Positions 1-9,904 of a stretch of DNA of 27,668 nucleotides are shown one piece after another. The notes beneath the pieces are model-generated. The model was not told the origin of the DNA, ran no database searches, and saw only the letters and a list, made by a program, of their open reading frames with translations. The position numbers and the translations under genes were made by a program. The stretch lies in the NCBI RefSeq assembly GCF_000281045.1, contig NW_008246107.1, forward strand, positions 308,352-336,019. The letters run 5' to 3'. The number at the start of each line of letters is the position of its first letter. The first letter of the stretch is position 1. The stretch is from Saprolegnia diclina VS20 (taxonomy: Eukaryota; Oomycota; Saprolegniomycetes; Saprolegniales; Saprolegniaceae).

Positions 1-202
1 GCTGTGGTTGACAATCTTGACGTGGTTGGCGTGCAACTTCCAGTACCCGACGCCTATAAGAGGCTAAGAACTACGTATATAGATAGACGCAGTACGCACA
101 CGAGTTTGTCGTCCCGAGGTCGATGCCAATGCACACCGTGCCATTGCGGAACTCGTGGGCGTTGGCGCCCCAGCTCTCGTACGTTGCGTAGCTGCTGGAC
201 AT
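1..202 (-). CDS. Hsp70-family chaperone, 5' end only (runs off the left edge)
   Basis: Two exons are visible: 202-100 and 53 to beyond position 1, separated by a 46-nt intron (99-54, GTGCGT..TATAG). Spliced, the protein starts with about 20 residues of leader (MSSSYATYESWGANAHEF) and then GTVCIGIDLGTTNSCVGYW. This is the phosphate-1 signature (IDLGTTNSxVG) that opens the ATPase domain of Hsp70 proteins, and the intron splits the Cys codon of that motif. The rest of the protein lies outside the window. Hsp70 proteins bind ATP and fold or remodel clients. The leader has no obvious signal peptide or transit peptide, so a cytosolic Hsp70 or Hsp70-like protein (Hsp110/HSPA14 type) is likely. The WKLHANHVKIVNH segment after the signature is not that of a canonical cytosolic Hsp70 (VWxxxxVEIIAND), so it may be a divergent member. 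The start codon lies only 16 bp after the stop of the upstream gene on the same strand; fusion with that gene is an alternative. Confidence 0.8.
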
Positions 203-218
203 GGTGCTGATATTGAGT

Positions 219-772
219 TTAGCGGGTAACAGAACCACCCATACGTGTATTGGATGTGAGAGGTAGTCGTGCTGGCGCAGTGTTGGAGCCCAACTGCGTC
301 GCCAAGAGGCTGGCGCACGCAGTGATTGCATTCGTGGCCGTGAGCGAGACATTGAGGCGGTCGGATTCGATGGCGCTCACGTCGATGTTGGCCATGAGGC
401 CTACCAGCTGAACCAAGTTGAGGTTTCCAAGGTTCTGCCAGGCAGCGCCGAAGGTTTCTTGGGGCGTCATCACTACTAGCGCAACTGGATCGGTTCGGGC
501 ACCAGCATGGGCTGGCGTCTCAGCCTCGGCAAGCCAAGTTGAAGGATGAGCTACCTCCCATTGGGGTGACCGGACGGCGACAATCGTGACGTTGGTGCAC
601 GTGGAGAGGAGAGCAATCTTAGCGTGAAGGATCGTGTCCGAGAGTGGGACGCTGTCTTCGACCGATTTCCTGTCAAGAGAAAAATGGCCATCGTGACCTG
701 AAAACTGTTTGTATGGTTTCTCAAATATCTACTGGGCTGCCTTGCATTTAACTTTGCATCTTCTGTCGCCAT
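219..772 (-). CDS. Hypothetical protein, about 156 residues, two exons
   Basis: I do not recognise the family. A long frame on the minus strand stays open from 669 to the stop at 219-221 with protein-like composition (for example NVTIVAVRSPQWEVAHPS and GNLNLVQLVGLMANIDVSAI). It has no useful internal ATG near its start and is preceded by an acceptor (TTGACAG, ending at 670). Joining it to an ATG at 772-770 through an intron 752-670 (83 nt, donor GTTAAAT) gives MATEDAKKSVEDSVPLSDT and closes in frame. The donor is weak, so exon 1 is uncertain. No signal peptide or membrane span is seen; the middle looks alpha/beta and the C-terminal part hydrophobic-helical. The last about 25 residues look low quality. 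An alternative is that an intron from about 306 to about 205 splices this frame into the Hsp70-like gene just downstream, making it an N-terminal extension of that protein. Confidence 0.5.
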
Positions 773-822
773 TGCAGACCACGCGAAGGCGAGCTAGATC
801 TAAGGCGAGCTATATTGCGATT

Positions 823-843
823 AAAATGGACCTGCAACGTCCA
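823..843 (+). repeat. Copy 1 of a 21-bp dyad repeat (AAAATGGACcTGCAACGTCCA)
   Basis: Matches the copy at 1041-1061 at 20 of 21 bases in the same orientation. The core TGGAC..GTCCA is an imperfect palindrome with a 7-nt centre. It may be a protein-binding site or part of a small decayed repeat element. Confidence 0.55.
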
Positions 844-1040
844 CAATGCCGACAAAAAGGTGCCGTTCCTTGCTTGGCGAGGATTCGTCAACCCCACTTG
901 TCACCAAAATGGGGCGGTGCACTATGTACAAGGCACCATGTTGCTCGAAGTGAGGGAGTGATCTCGTCCTTGAGCAGTTCTCTGACGCACACGAAAGAGA
1001 ATTGGGGAATGATTCTGAGACAAGTCCCACGATATCGTTG

Positions 1041-1061
1041 AAAATGGACTTGCAACGTCCA
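1041..1061 (+). repeat. Copy 2 of a 21-bp dyad repeat (AAAATGGACtTGCAACGTCCA)
   Basis: Same motif as 823-843 with one difference in the centre (C to T). It sits about 130 bp downstream of the KNTC1-like stop codon. The same core is not obvious elsewhere in the window. Confidence 0.55.
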
Positions 1062-1189
1062 TCAACGATTCGAAAATCCACGATTTTTGCCTCCAACTAC
1101 AAGAGTGCAACCGTCTACTACCGCGTGTATAACAGTACGATTCTCAGTCGAGTGCAACGCGAACCGATTTCGAGCAATATTTCGCGTAG

Positions 1190-4100
1190 CTAGGGCAGCA
1201 GGTCGCTGCGAAAGCCGAGCAGCAGCGGCGATGTGGTCTCGGCCAAGTAGACTTCTAGTGCCAGACCCGTCTCAATCGGCGACGCTCGCGCCTGCAAATG
1301 CAGCTCCACGACGTGGTTGGCATCGCCCATGCGGTTCTCTTCGAGCCTAAAAACCATCCATATACAACCATAGCAAATCCCACCACACAACTTACAGCTG
1401 AGCGACAACGTAGTCGAGCGCTGGCGAAGGTGACGACGACGACGCGACAAACTCGCAGTACGACGGCGCAATCTCTGATTGACCAAGGACGTCGCGGGTG
1501 CATTGGCGCTCGACAATGCGGTCGGCGACCCACGAGAGGCAGCGTCGATGGCCGGCCTCGAGACGGTCCAGCGGCAGTCGAAAGAGCACGCGGAGGAGCG
1601 CTACGAGGTAGCTGGCATCGCGCGCCACGAGCATTTCGAGCATCGCCAACCGCGCTTGCTGCTGCGGCACGGTAAGCGCGCACTCGACGGCCACGTCGTG
1701 AATTGACAGTGGCAGTTGCATGTACGTCAGCCCGTCGAGCGCATCGACGAGACCTCGAAGGTCGAGACGCTCCAAGAACGGGCACTGCTGCAGACTCAAA
1801 ACGATGCTCGATAGCACGTGCTGAACGCGCGGTACGTCGGCGTCGTCCAAGTGCGAGGCTGTCGCCAGTTGCTGCAGCGGCCAGAGCAGCACGCGGTTGT
1901 AGAGCGCCACCATGTCCTACGTACACGATGAGCGCATACATCACTAACGAAGAGGGAACCATGGACGACGCCTGAAGAACCGGAAGACGGCTGAGGGGTC
2001 GGAGCAGCTGGAAGAGCGACGGAAACATCTCGAGCGCCGTCATTTGTGATAAAATGCGCTGCCAGAGCGATGCGTCGTGGATCGTATACGCGAGCATGAG
2101 CGTCGCGAGAAGGTCGACGACGTCGCGCTTCGTGTGGTGTTCGCGCCAGAGTCCGCGCACGAGCGCCGCCTTGTCGCACTGCACAAAGTGGCCAAACGCT
2201 TGGGGAAACTGCAGCGCCTCAAAGCGCGCCAAGTGACAACAGTGCTACGTTCCACAACCTCAAATCAAAATAATGACGCTTTCAGGTTGCAGTACCTGGC
2301 GCATTGCGAGCAGCTCTGCGTGCGTCACGCCAGATAGGACGCTCTCGACACTGGCATCGAGCGTCCGAAGGAGCTGCACGAGCAGCTGCAGCGCACGGTG
2401 CTTGGCGCGGTACGTGACGCCAGACCGCGGCGCCGGATTCGACGCATACGCCCATAATGCCGCGCCCGTTGCGGCCAGCGGCTCGTCGGCGCATGCGTAG
2501 ACGAGGCGGTCGACAAGTGCCGTCTCGTTGGGGTCATCGCCAGCGCTAAACGCAGCCCAGAGACCAGGCGCGTCGTTGGAAGGAGGTGCGCACTGCTGTA
2601 GACGCCGGAGCATCCAGTCCTTCCGGATGCTGCTGATCGACTGGCGGTGCAGTCGCGCGACTTGCGCCGCCATGGCGTTCACGAGTGGGCTCATTTGCTT
2701 GTGCGCAAGGTGGCCGAAGGTCTCGTAGAGGTGCCCAATGACGTCAGCGGGTGAGGTGTACGACGGACACGGCGTCGGCGCTGCATCTTCTGCAAAGTGG
2801 TTCGCAGCCGCAAGCCAGCACTGGTCAGTTTGGATGCGAAGTAGCTTGAGCTGCAGCCGCGTCGTGGCCTCGGAGCCTACGAATGCGAGCTTGGCCTCGT
2901 CTCCTTGCTGCGCGTGTGGCGGCGCCTGCGTCAGCAGCAGAGCAAATTTAAGCGCTGCGACCGTGTGCTCTTGGAACGGCGGCTTGTACTTTTCTGAGAG
3001 CCATTCCGTCGTCGTCACCTGTCAAGCTGTCAGGGACGCATATATCTGATTGGGCAGAAGGTACCTTGTGCTGCAGGCTGCTGAGATGCTGCAGGATCTC
3101 GGTAAAAGACGCAAAGGGTAGCGTCAACGACTGCTCGGTCGTGTGCTGAAGCACCAGCTTCTTGATGAGACGCATGTACATCTCATCCGGATCGAGGTCG
3201 AGCGGCCCCGAGAGCGATACGAGTTGCACCTATATACACGTGAGAGAATTTCTTGTCAAAGAGAGTCGAGTACCACGGACGCCGACGACAGTTCCGGCTC
3301 AAGAACTGCCCACGGATCATGGAGCAGTTCGTGGAATGGCAGCGGCGGCTGGAACGACTCGAGAAAGCTCAGAACTTGGAGTCGGTTGGCGATTTCGTCT
3401 TGCTCGCCAAAGTTGGACTGCTGGAGGAGTTCGAGCACGAACCGCAGGCGCGCATAGTCCCGCGTCGGAAGGTTGCCGAGCACCGAAACAAGCAGTTGCA
3501 GTAGCTACAAAGAATGTGTAAATCACATCTCTACGATGGTTTTGGTGGTAGCGAACCTCGTGCTGGTGAATGTCCTCGAGGACACCGACAATGCGACTGG
3601 CGTAGTCGGTGCTGCTTGTGTCCAAGAGGAGGGCCTTGACAAAGAGAAGGCACGGGTAGCTGTCGGGAATGTTGTACTGGCGCGTAAACTCAAGGACGCA
3701 GTAGAGATCGAGCGACGTGGCTTGCAGCAGCTGCGGTACAATGGCCTGCAGCACTGTAACATCCCGCCGTTCGCTCTGGAAGGCCTGCCAAGAAAAATGA
3801 GCCAGAGACAACTCAAAGTCGAGTACCTTGTGCTCGCAGGCGATGCCGAGGAGGTTGAGGTGGTGCCACCACTTGGCGTTGCTCTCGAGCTCGTTGCACT
3901 GGTTCAAAAAGGCGATTTGCTGCCAATTACGCGCCGCGTCCGACCCAATGCGAGCCAACTACGCTGCACGTGAGAGCGTTCCGCAGGTGCATCAAGGGCA
4001 CCTGCTGGAGCCGCGCAAAGTCCTTGTAGACATTCTCCCGCACAATCTGCTTCTTGAACGCCGTGTACGCCGACTGCTGCTCCATGCTCAAGAGGTATCT

Positions 4101-7100
4101 ACCACAGGGTCAGTAACAAAATGGATAGAAAGATAAGACCCGAGAGCCAAGTCTCGATCGATGCGCGGCGCATGCATGATGACCGAGAGCATGTGATCGA
4201 GCTGGCGACCAAGCACCTAGACCGGACTGAGACGCTGGTGCAATAGAAAGGACGCACCGAGCGTGCGTCCTGCGGGACTGTCGGCATGTGGAGCAGCGCT
4301 TTGATCGCCAGCGGATGTGCCTGCGCGTCGACAAGGTGCGAGAGGAGCGGCGTCGACGCCATCACGAGCCGGTCTTCGTCGCCGTCGTGCATCCAGAGCG
4401 CCATCACGTACTGCACTGCGAGCGGGAGCACACTGGGCGCCAACACGACGGACGACCCACGGTACCACTCGTCGTACACCTACGCTTAATCATGAAAAAA
4501 CGAAATAAGGTGACGTGACTACCCGCCACGACTGCAACGCTTCGAAGATTGCGTCCCGCTGCCGCGTCTGGTCGTCCGTAAAGCTGTATACGTGCTGGAG
4601 AAGCGACGCGAGCTTGAGGAGCGGCCATGCTGTGATGACGCGCGGGTTTTGCAGCACGGCCAACGTCAAGAGCTCAACCGCGAGGTTGATGTTTGGCGCG
4701 TGCTGCACCGATCGCTTGACCGCCACTAGGTGGTGCAGCAGCGCCACCGCAATGTCTTTGAGCTGCTCGGGGTGGGACCGCCGCGCGAATCGTAGCGCCT
4801 GGTCCGTGTTGCCGGCCTTGGCGGCGAGAAGCGCGAGGAAGGACCGAAATTGGTCGGGCGTGTGGCCCAAGAGCGAGCTCAGGCGCTGCGTTGTGTTCAC
4901 GGCCGCGAGCGCCTCCGCAGACGCTGCGGGCGGTTGAGCGACTGCCACGATCTGCGTCACGCGCTTGCGCTTGAGCGACGGCGTCGGCTGCGTCAGCGAC
5001 TTGACCCACGGCTGCAGCTGCGACTCGAGGAGCTCCGTGTGGCTGCCGTCGCGCTGGTACGTGCGCAGCGAGAGCGCAATGCCAAACTCCTTGTAGAGCG
5101 CCGCCATTTTCATGAGGTCGCGCCGAAGCGGTAGCGTAATCGTTCGCTCCAAGAGCGCGTGGGGGCCGTCTTTCGCAGCGTCGTACTGCGTGAGGACGGC
5201 CGACACGAGACCGAGCACATAGCTGAGCGTGTGTCCGAGTCCGTCCTTCTCGCAGGTGCGCTCGTGCGTCTCGAGCCGCAAGAGCCCAAACTGGACGACC
5301 TCGACGGCCGCGGACCATCGCATCGGCGTCGCGAGCGCCTGGCTCATCATGTTGAAAGCATCCGAAACTATTTTCCTACCTTGAGTGCGGCAACGAGTCG
5401 GCCTTGTCGGTCGTCCGACCACGTCGACGCGAGAACGTTCTGAGAAAATTGCACGACGATGCGGTGCTCGTGGAGGTGCCGAAAGGCGCGGGCGAGCTGC
5501 AGCGCGTCCTCGAGTGCGGAATGCCGGTCGATTTGGCCGCAAATGTACCGGCAAAAGCGCGACGCAAAGAGCGCGTCCGTGGCGAGGAACGGGCGAAGAC
5601 CGTACGCGACGCACATGTCCTGGAGCTCCATGACGCGCAGCTGCGCTTGGAGCTCGACGCGGCAGAGGCTCGGCCACACGCTTGCCTCGTGCGCCAGAGC
5701 CACAATCGCGGCGTCGTACGGCGCGCGGACGGCCTGCAGAAACGACAAAGCTGCCCCCGCACGCTTTTCGACGCTCTCGATGCGCGGGATGAGCACGCGG
5801 CACCGGTGCGCTTCGGTCGTTTGCAGCAGCTACTCGACGTGTCCATTCTATGCCTACCATGTCGAAGAGCAGTACCTGGCTGCTCGTTGCCTTCTCTGCA
5901 ATGTACTCGGTCAACACGTCGTCGAGGGAGACGGTGTCGCACAAGGCGAGGAGCGGCTGCACGTGGCAAGCGAGCTCCGACGCCATGAGGTCGGGCACAA
6001 GGACGCGGTCCAGCATGCTCATAGCTATGCCCGCCATGCTCGCCTACGCATCGTCGTCAAATCTCAACGTCGCAAGCGCCATCATACCATCTGGAAGGCT
6101 CGAAGCGAGAGATGAAACCCATGGACCTCGTCCTACACCGCGTTCAATCATCTCTTTCGCAACATTCGTCGCATGTACGAGGTACGCAAGCTGCTGGAGC
6201 TGCACGTCAAGTGCGCGGAGGTCGTCGTGGGGCGACTCGTGACCGTCGCCATGGCGGGGCGGGTACCGCCAAAGACGGTCTTTCGGAATGCACTGCGGCC
6301 GCAATAGCTCGGTCCACGCCCGCGCTTCGTCGACGTCGCCTTCGTCCGCCAAGGCCGTCGCGCGCTGCACGATTGCGGTCGTCAGGTCGTGAAGCGAAAC
6401 GCGATATTCTTCAAACGCCGGGAGGACGTCGTCGAGGATCCATGACCGCACAGTGTGGGCCGACACGTCGCTCGGGAGGAGCTCGAGCGTGAAGGCGCGC
6501 ACCAAGTCGGCGCTGACGTGGCGACGCCAGAGCACTTGAAGCCGCGACAAGGCGCCTTGTGTAAGAAGCAGTCGCAGAACGTCTTCGAGCGGCGCCGATC
6601 GGAACGAAAGCCACGCATCGAGCGTGATCGGGGCCACGTCCGGCGCGCACAACAGCTGGAACGTCGTCCACTTGTACTGGACGCTCGCAATGCGCGCGAG
6701 GAGCGCGGCGTCGGCGAGTCCGTCCTGCTCGTCGTACGCCCAGCTCTCGAGCGCGTCCAAGAGCGTGTCCATGTCTTCGCTGCGCGGAAACGTGAGCTCC
6801 AAAATGGCGCCAACCGCCTCGGGTGATGCCTGCACGTGCGTCCAGATCGCGAGCTGGAAGGCCTCTTTCGACACGCCGTGCGTCGGGGCTTGCATGTCGT
6901 CACAGAGTTGCTGGAGCAGCGAGACGCCCAAGGGTGCGAGCGACGCTTGCTGCTGAAAGACGCGGTAGGTTTCGATGACATTCTCGCTCGTCATCCCGAT
7001 CAAGAGAAGGTCCGGACCGCACGGGACAAGCACGCTGTTGCGTTGACCAGGAAACGCAAACGACGTGCAGCTCGTCACGTCGCCAGTTGAGCGCCAGAGC

Positions 7101-8176
7101 CCTCGGTACTGCAGCGAGACGACCTGCACCGTCACGGTCACCGTATCTGTCTCGCAGGCGACGGCGAGGCTCCAATGAGAGAGCGCGTAGGCAGCGACGA
7201 CGCGCTCGACGGGCATCTCGTGCAGAAAGGTCAGCGTCGTTGCGTCCCACCTACACATATCCGGTGAGCGCAGAGCAAGAAGCGACAACCAAGATACCAA
7301 GTAATACAAGAGGACGATACGGCCACGAGGAGCTGCGCGTCGTCGCTCAGGTGTAAGTGCAGAACCGGCCCGGTAGTCGACGCCGCCGTCACGCTGCCAT
7401 CGCGCTGCCGGTGCATGAGCCTCCAGTATGAGAGCTATAGTACGTACGATGAACGAGTGCGAAACCTTGTTGGGGTCGCCGGGCGATGGGACGAGTCCCG
7501 ACGTCCACCGGGAGACGGCGGCAAGGCCGTGGTTGGCGACAAACACCGTCGTGGACCCGGTGGGGTTGCGCGCCAGTTGCATCTACGTCCATGCTCGTCG
7601 AGAAGAAGAGTATGAACTTGCTCGTACCATAGACGAATGCTGTGCATGAGTCTGAGCGCCCACGGCAGCCATACGCAGTCGGACCTTCTGGAAGAGCGTC
7701 GGGAGGGCCGGCGGCGGGTCCATAGCGAGGTCGTTCAAGTCGACGTCCTCGACTGCGATGAGCTTTCCGCTGCGTAATAGCACGAATATGTCGAGGAGCG
7801 TCCCATCGCGCACGGCCATCTGCGCTTGCGTAATGGCGTCGTCCTTGGCGATCGGGTAGGTGAGGAGCACCGTGCACTGTTCGTCGTCGCCGACGCGGGC
7901 GAGCTGCACCGACCCGTCGAGCAACCCTCGCAGCTCAAGCTCCATGGACCCATGTACGATCGTCGAGATGCAGGTCACGGCCGCGCAGCGCTCCCATCGC
8001 GACGCGTCCAGGTCCATTTCGACGCAGCGGCTTGAACCCCCCTCGGCGCCGGCCATGGCGAGGAGCATGCGCGGGCGTCGACCTGCGTCGAGGAGGAAGC
8101 AGTGGTTCATGTGCATGGGGACGTCCCCTTCCTCGCGGAAGGCCTCCATGCGCTCGTGGCCGTACGTCGCTTCCAT
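1190..8176 (-). CDS. KNTC1: Kinetochore-associated protein 1 / Rough deal (ROD) homologue, 2085 residues
   Basis: Seventeen exons: 8176-7628, 7582-7466, 7434-7298, 7250-6088, 6024-5876, 5829-5380, 5338-4523, 4479-4258, 4216-4140, 4098-4002, 3958-3557, 3504-3277, 3229-3065, 3018-2296, 2244-1960, 1916-1396, 1346-1190. The sum is 6258 nt, an exact multiple of three; human KNTC1 is about 2200 residues. The N-terminal about 400 residues are beta-propeller-like; the rest is an alpha-solenoid. Blocks match KNTC1 in order: KWTTFQLL..LQVLWRRH (about residue 460), EDALQLARAF (about 813), MAALYKEFGIALSLRTY, VYDEWYRGSSVVLAPSVLP, DRDLALGYLLSMEQQ, LEFTRQYNIPDSYPCLLFVKALL, and the Rod_C region (ARFEALQFPQAF..GLWREHH, then the C-terminal NHVVELHLQ). 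In animals ROD joins Zwilch and ZW10 in the RZZ complex, which brings dynein and Mad1 to kinetochores for the spindle checkpoint. Two details are less sure: the 31-nt intron 7465-7435 and the start, since the frame is open upstream to a stop at 8267-8269 without another ATG. Confidence 0.86.
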
Positions 8177-8444
8177 CGTCCGCGCCTCGGCGCTCGTCGG
8201 GTGGCGAAAAGGTATGACTTTCAGCCAATGAGCGCGCGCGGCCCATGGCGCGAACGACGCCCAATTTCAGATCGGATAAATGCACGCAACTTTAGCTGCC
8301 TCGTGCTCGTTCAACAGAGGCCAGGCCGCCATCGCGCTGAGCCATAGACCAGTAGCTGCGTCCTCGCTTGGTCGGAGCCTTACTGAGAGAAGCCTGGGAT
8401 CGTATACTAATTTCAGTCGATTGTTGTTTATATATATGGTGTCA

Positions 8445-9695
8445 CTAGCTCGTCGAGGCTTGTACAAACTCGGCAAACTCGGGCGCCTCGATGAGCGTGC
8501 CCAAGAGGCGCTCGGCTTGCTCGCGTGGCCGTGGCGACGCGAGGTTGGCGACAAGAAAGAGCTCGGGGCTCACGCTCGCTCGGTGGAGGTGCCGGCGCAC
8601 CTTCTGGTACTTGGCGAGCTTCTCCATGACGCCCATGGCGCGGACCTTCTGGTCGTCGTCGCCGTTCGGGTCCGAGAGAAGGCCGACGATCGCCTTGAAG
8701 ATCTCGCTGCACACGAGGTGGGACGCATGGTCGTTGGCGCTGTCGTGGCGCGCGAGCTCCTCCAAGAGCGCAGTCACGGACGCTCGTTCCTTCTCGGCGC
8801 CCTTGGCGATGAGCTGCACGAGGCCGTTGACACCGTTGCGCACAAGGACAGTCTCGGGCACGGACGGCATGAAGCTCTTGAGGAACTCGATGCCTGAACC
8901 AAAGATGGCCGACGGGTGCTTGGTGAGAAACTCCGTCACGATCGCCGTGCCCCGCCGCTTGGGCGTCTCGACCTTGATCGCGTCGATGCTCATGCTGCGC
9001 TTCTCGCTCACAGGCGAAAGCAAGTGACTGAAGAGCATTCCGCGGTACTGCGGCACGCTCGCCAGAAAGTGCAGGCACTCGAGCGTCAGCGGAATGCTGT
9101 CAGATGTCGTCGGCTCCCACAAGTTGCGCAGGAGACCGAGGAGGCGCTCGACCAACGGCGACGTCAGCGACGGGTCGTTGTAGACATACCCAAAGGCAAA
9201 GAGAATGCGCAGCGCGTTCTTGCGCTCGAGGACGACCGGGGACTTGTCCACGTGCAAGCCGACGGCACCAAGGATGTTGGGCACGCCGCTCCGCTCAGTG
9301 GCTGCAAACCGCTCAAACTGGTGGAGGACCTCGAGCGACTTGCTCGCCTCATCGAGCGCTTGGTCCCGCAGCATGTGGTGGAGGAGGGCGGGCACTCCGC
9401 CTTGGCCAATGATCGTGTCCATCGCCGCGGCATTACCAGCAGCCGCCGAGAGCTCGTCGATGGCTTTTGCGGCTTCTTGCGCCGTCCCTGAGAGCAAGCT
9501 GCGCGACCACGACTGCGCGACCTCGGCGCTAACCGGAGTGCTGACGACCGGCGGCAGCTTTCGACTCGCGGCGCGAGACAATAGCTTGGAGGACTGTGTG
9601 CGCCTGGGACTCGACGGCCCAAGAGTGTCGCTGCCGAGCGACTCGGTCACGAGAACGCTGCTGCTTTCTTCGCGGCTGGACGGACGGATCATCAT
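8445..9695 (-). CDS. Armadillo/HEAT-like helical repeat protein, tandem paralogue 1 (416 residues)
   Basis: A single uninterrupted exon starts at ATG 9695 (a second ATG follows directly) and ends at 8445. The first about 60 residues are Ser/Arg-rich and probably disordered. The rest is alpha-helical with leucine-rich helix pairs (QGGVPALLHHMLRDQALDEA, RKNALRILFAFGYVYN, NGVNGLVQLIAKGAEKERA) in the style of armadillo repeats. I do not recognise a named family and see no catalytic motif, signal peptide or membrane span. It is a tandem paralogue of the gene at 9905-11221: both share WxRxLLSGTAxEA, VPALxHxxxRDxAL, ERxNALRxxxxF, VPxYRGxL, EKRxSI, VRNGVxGLVQLIAKG and SPELxLVANL, and both end with a short xExVxxxT tail. 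Such proteins are usually binding scaffolds; no partner is indicated here. Confidence 0.83.
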   Translation of the reverse strand: MMIRPSSREESSSVLVTESLGSDTLGPSSPRRTQSSKLLSRAASRKLPPVVSTPVSAEVAQSWSRSLLSGTAQEAAKAIDELSAAAGNAAAMDTIIGQGGVPALLHHMLRDQALDEASKSLEVLHQFERFAATERSGVPNILGAVGLHVDKSPVVLERKNALRILFAFGYVYNDPSLTSPLVERLLGLLRNLWEPTTSDSIPLTLECLHFLASVPQYRGMLFSHLLSPVSEKRSMSIDAIKVETPKRRGTAIVTEFLTKHPSAIFGSGIEFLKSFMPSVPETVLVRNGVNGLVQLIAKGAEKERASVTALLEELARHDSANDHASHLVCSEIFKAIVGLLSDPNGDDDQKVRAMGVMEKLAKYQKVRRHLHRASVSPELFLVANLASPRPREQAERLLGTLIEAPEFAEFVQASTS

Positions 9696-9904
9696 GGTCG
9701 CTTTGCGTGGTCGATGATGATTCGGTTAATGCGACTGTGCTTCTCGACTGCGCACCCGACGGTTGCAACGTAGCCGTTGACCGCGTTGGCTGCTGGAATC
9801 TTGACGCGTCATTTTACCTCCCACCCCGAATGTTTGGGATTCGCGTCAAATCAAGACGCAGAATACAATGCAGGATCGTGGATTAGGTGTATGGATAGCT
9901 TAGT

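Larger units (their letters stand above)
773..1189. other. Intergenic region with a repeated palindromic motif
   Basis: This lies between the stop of the KNTC1-like gene (1190) and the start of the small hypothetical gene (772), both on the minus strand. No convincing gene is seen. A minus-strand frame (1096-821, about 91 codons) is open but has no ATG. Two near-identical 21-bp copies of a dyad motif occur 218 bp apart (823-843 and 1041-1061). The segment nearest 772 should hold the promoter of the hypothetical gene, but I see no TATA box or Inr that I would defend. Confidence 0.4.

Noticed and set aside
821-1096. 91-codon minus-strand frame in the gap after the ROD gene
   Set aside because: No ATG start and it contains both copies of the dyad repeat; no recognisable domain. 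Could be an element remnant but not supported as a gene.
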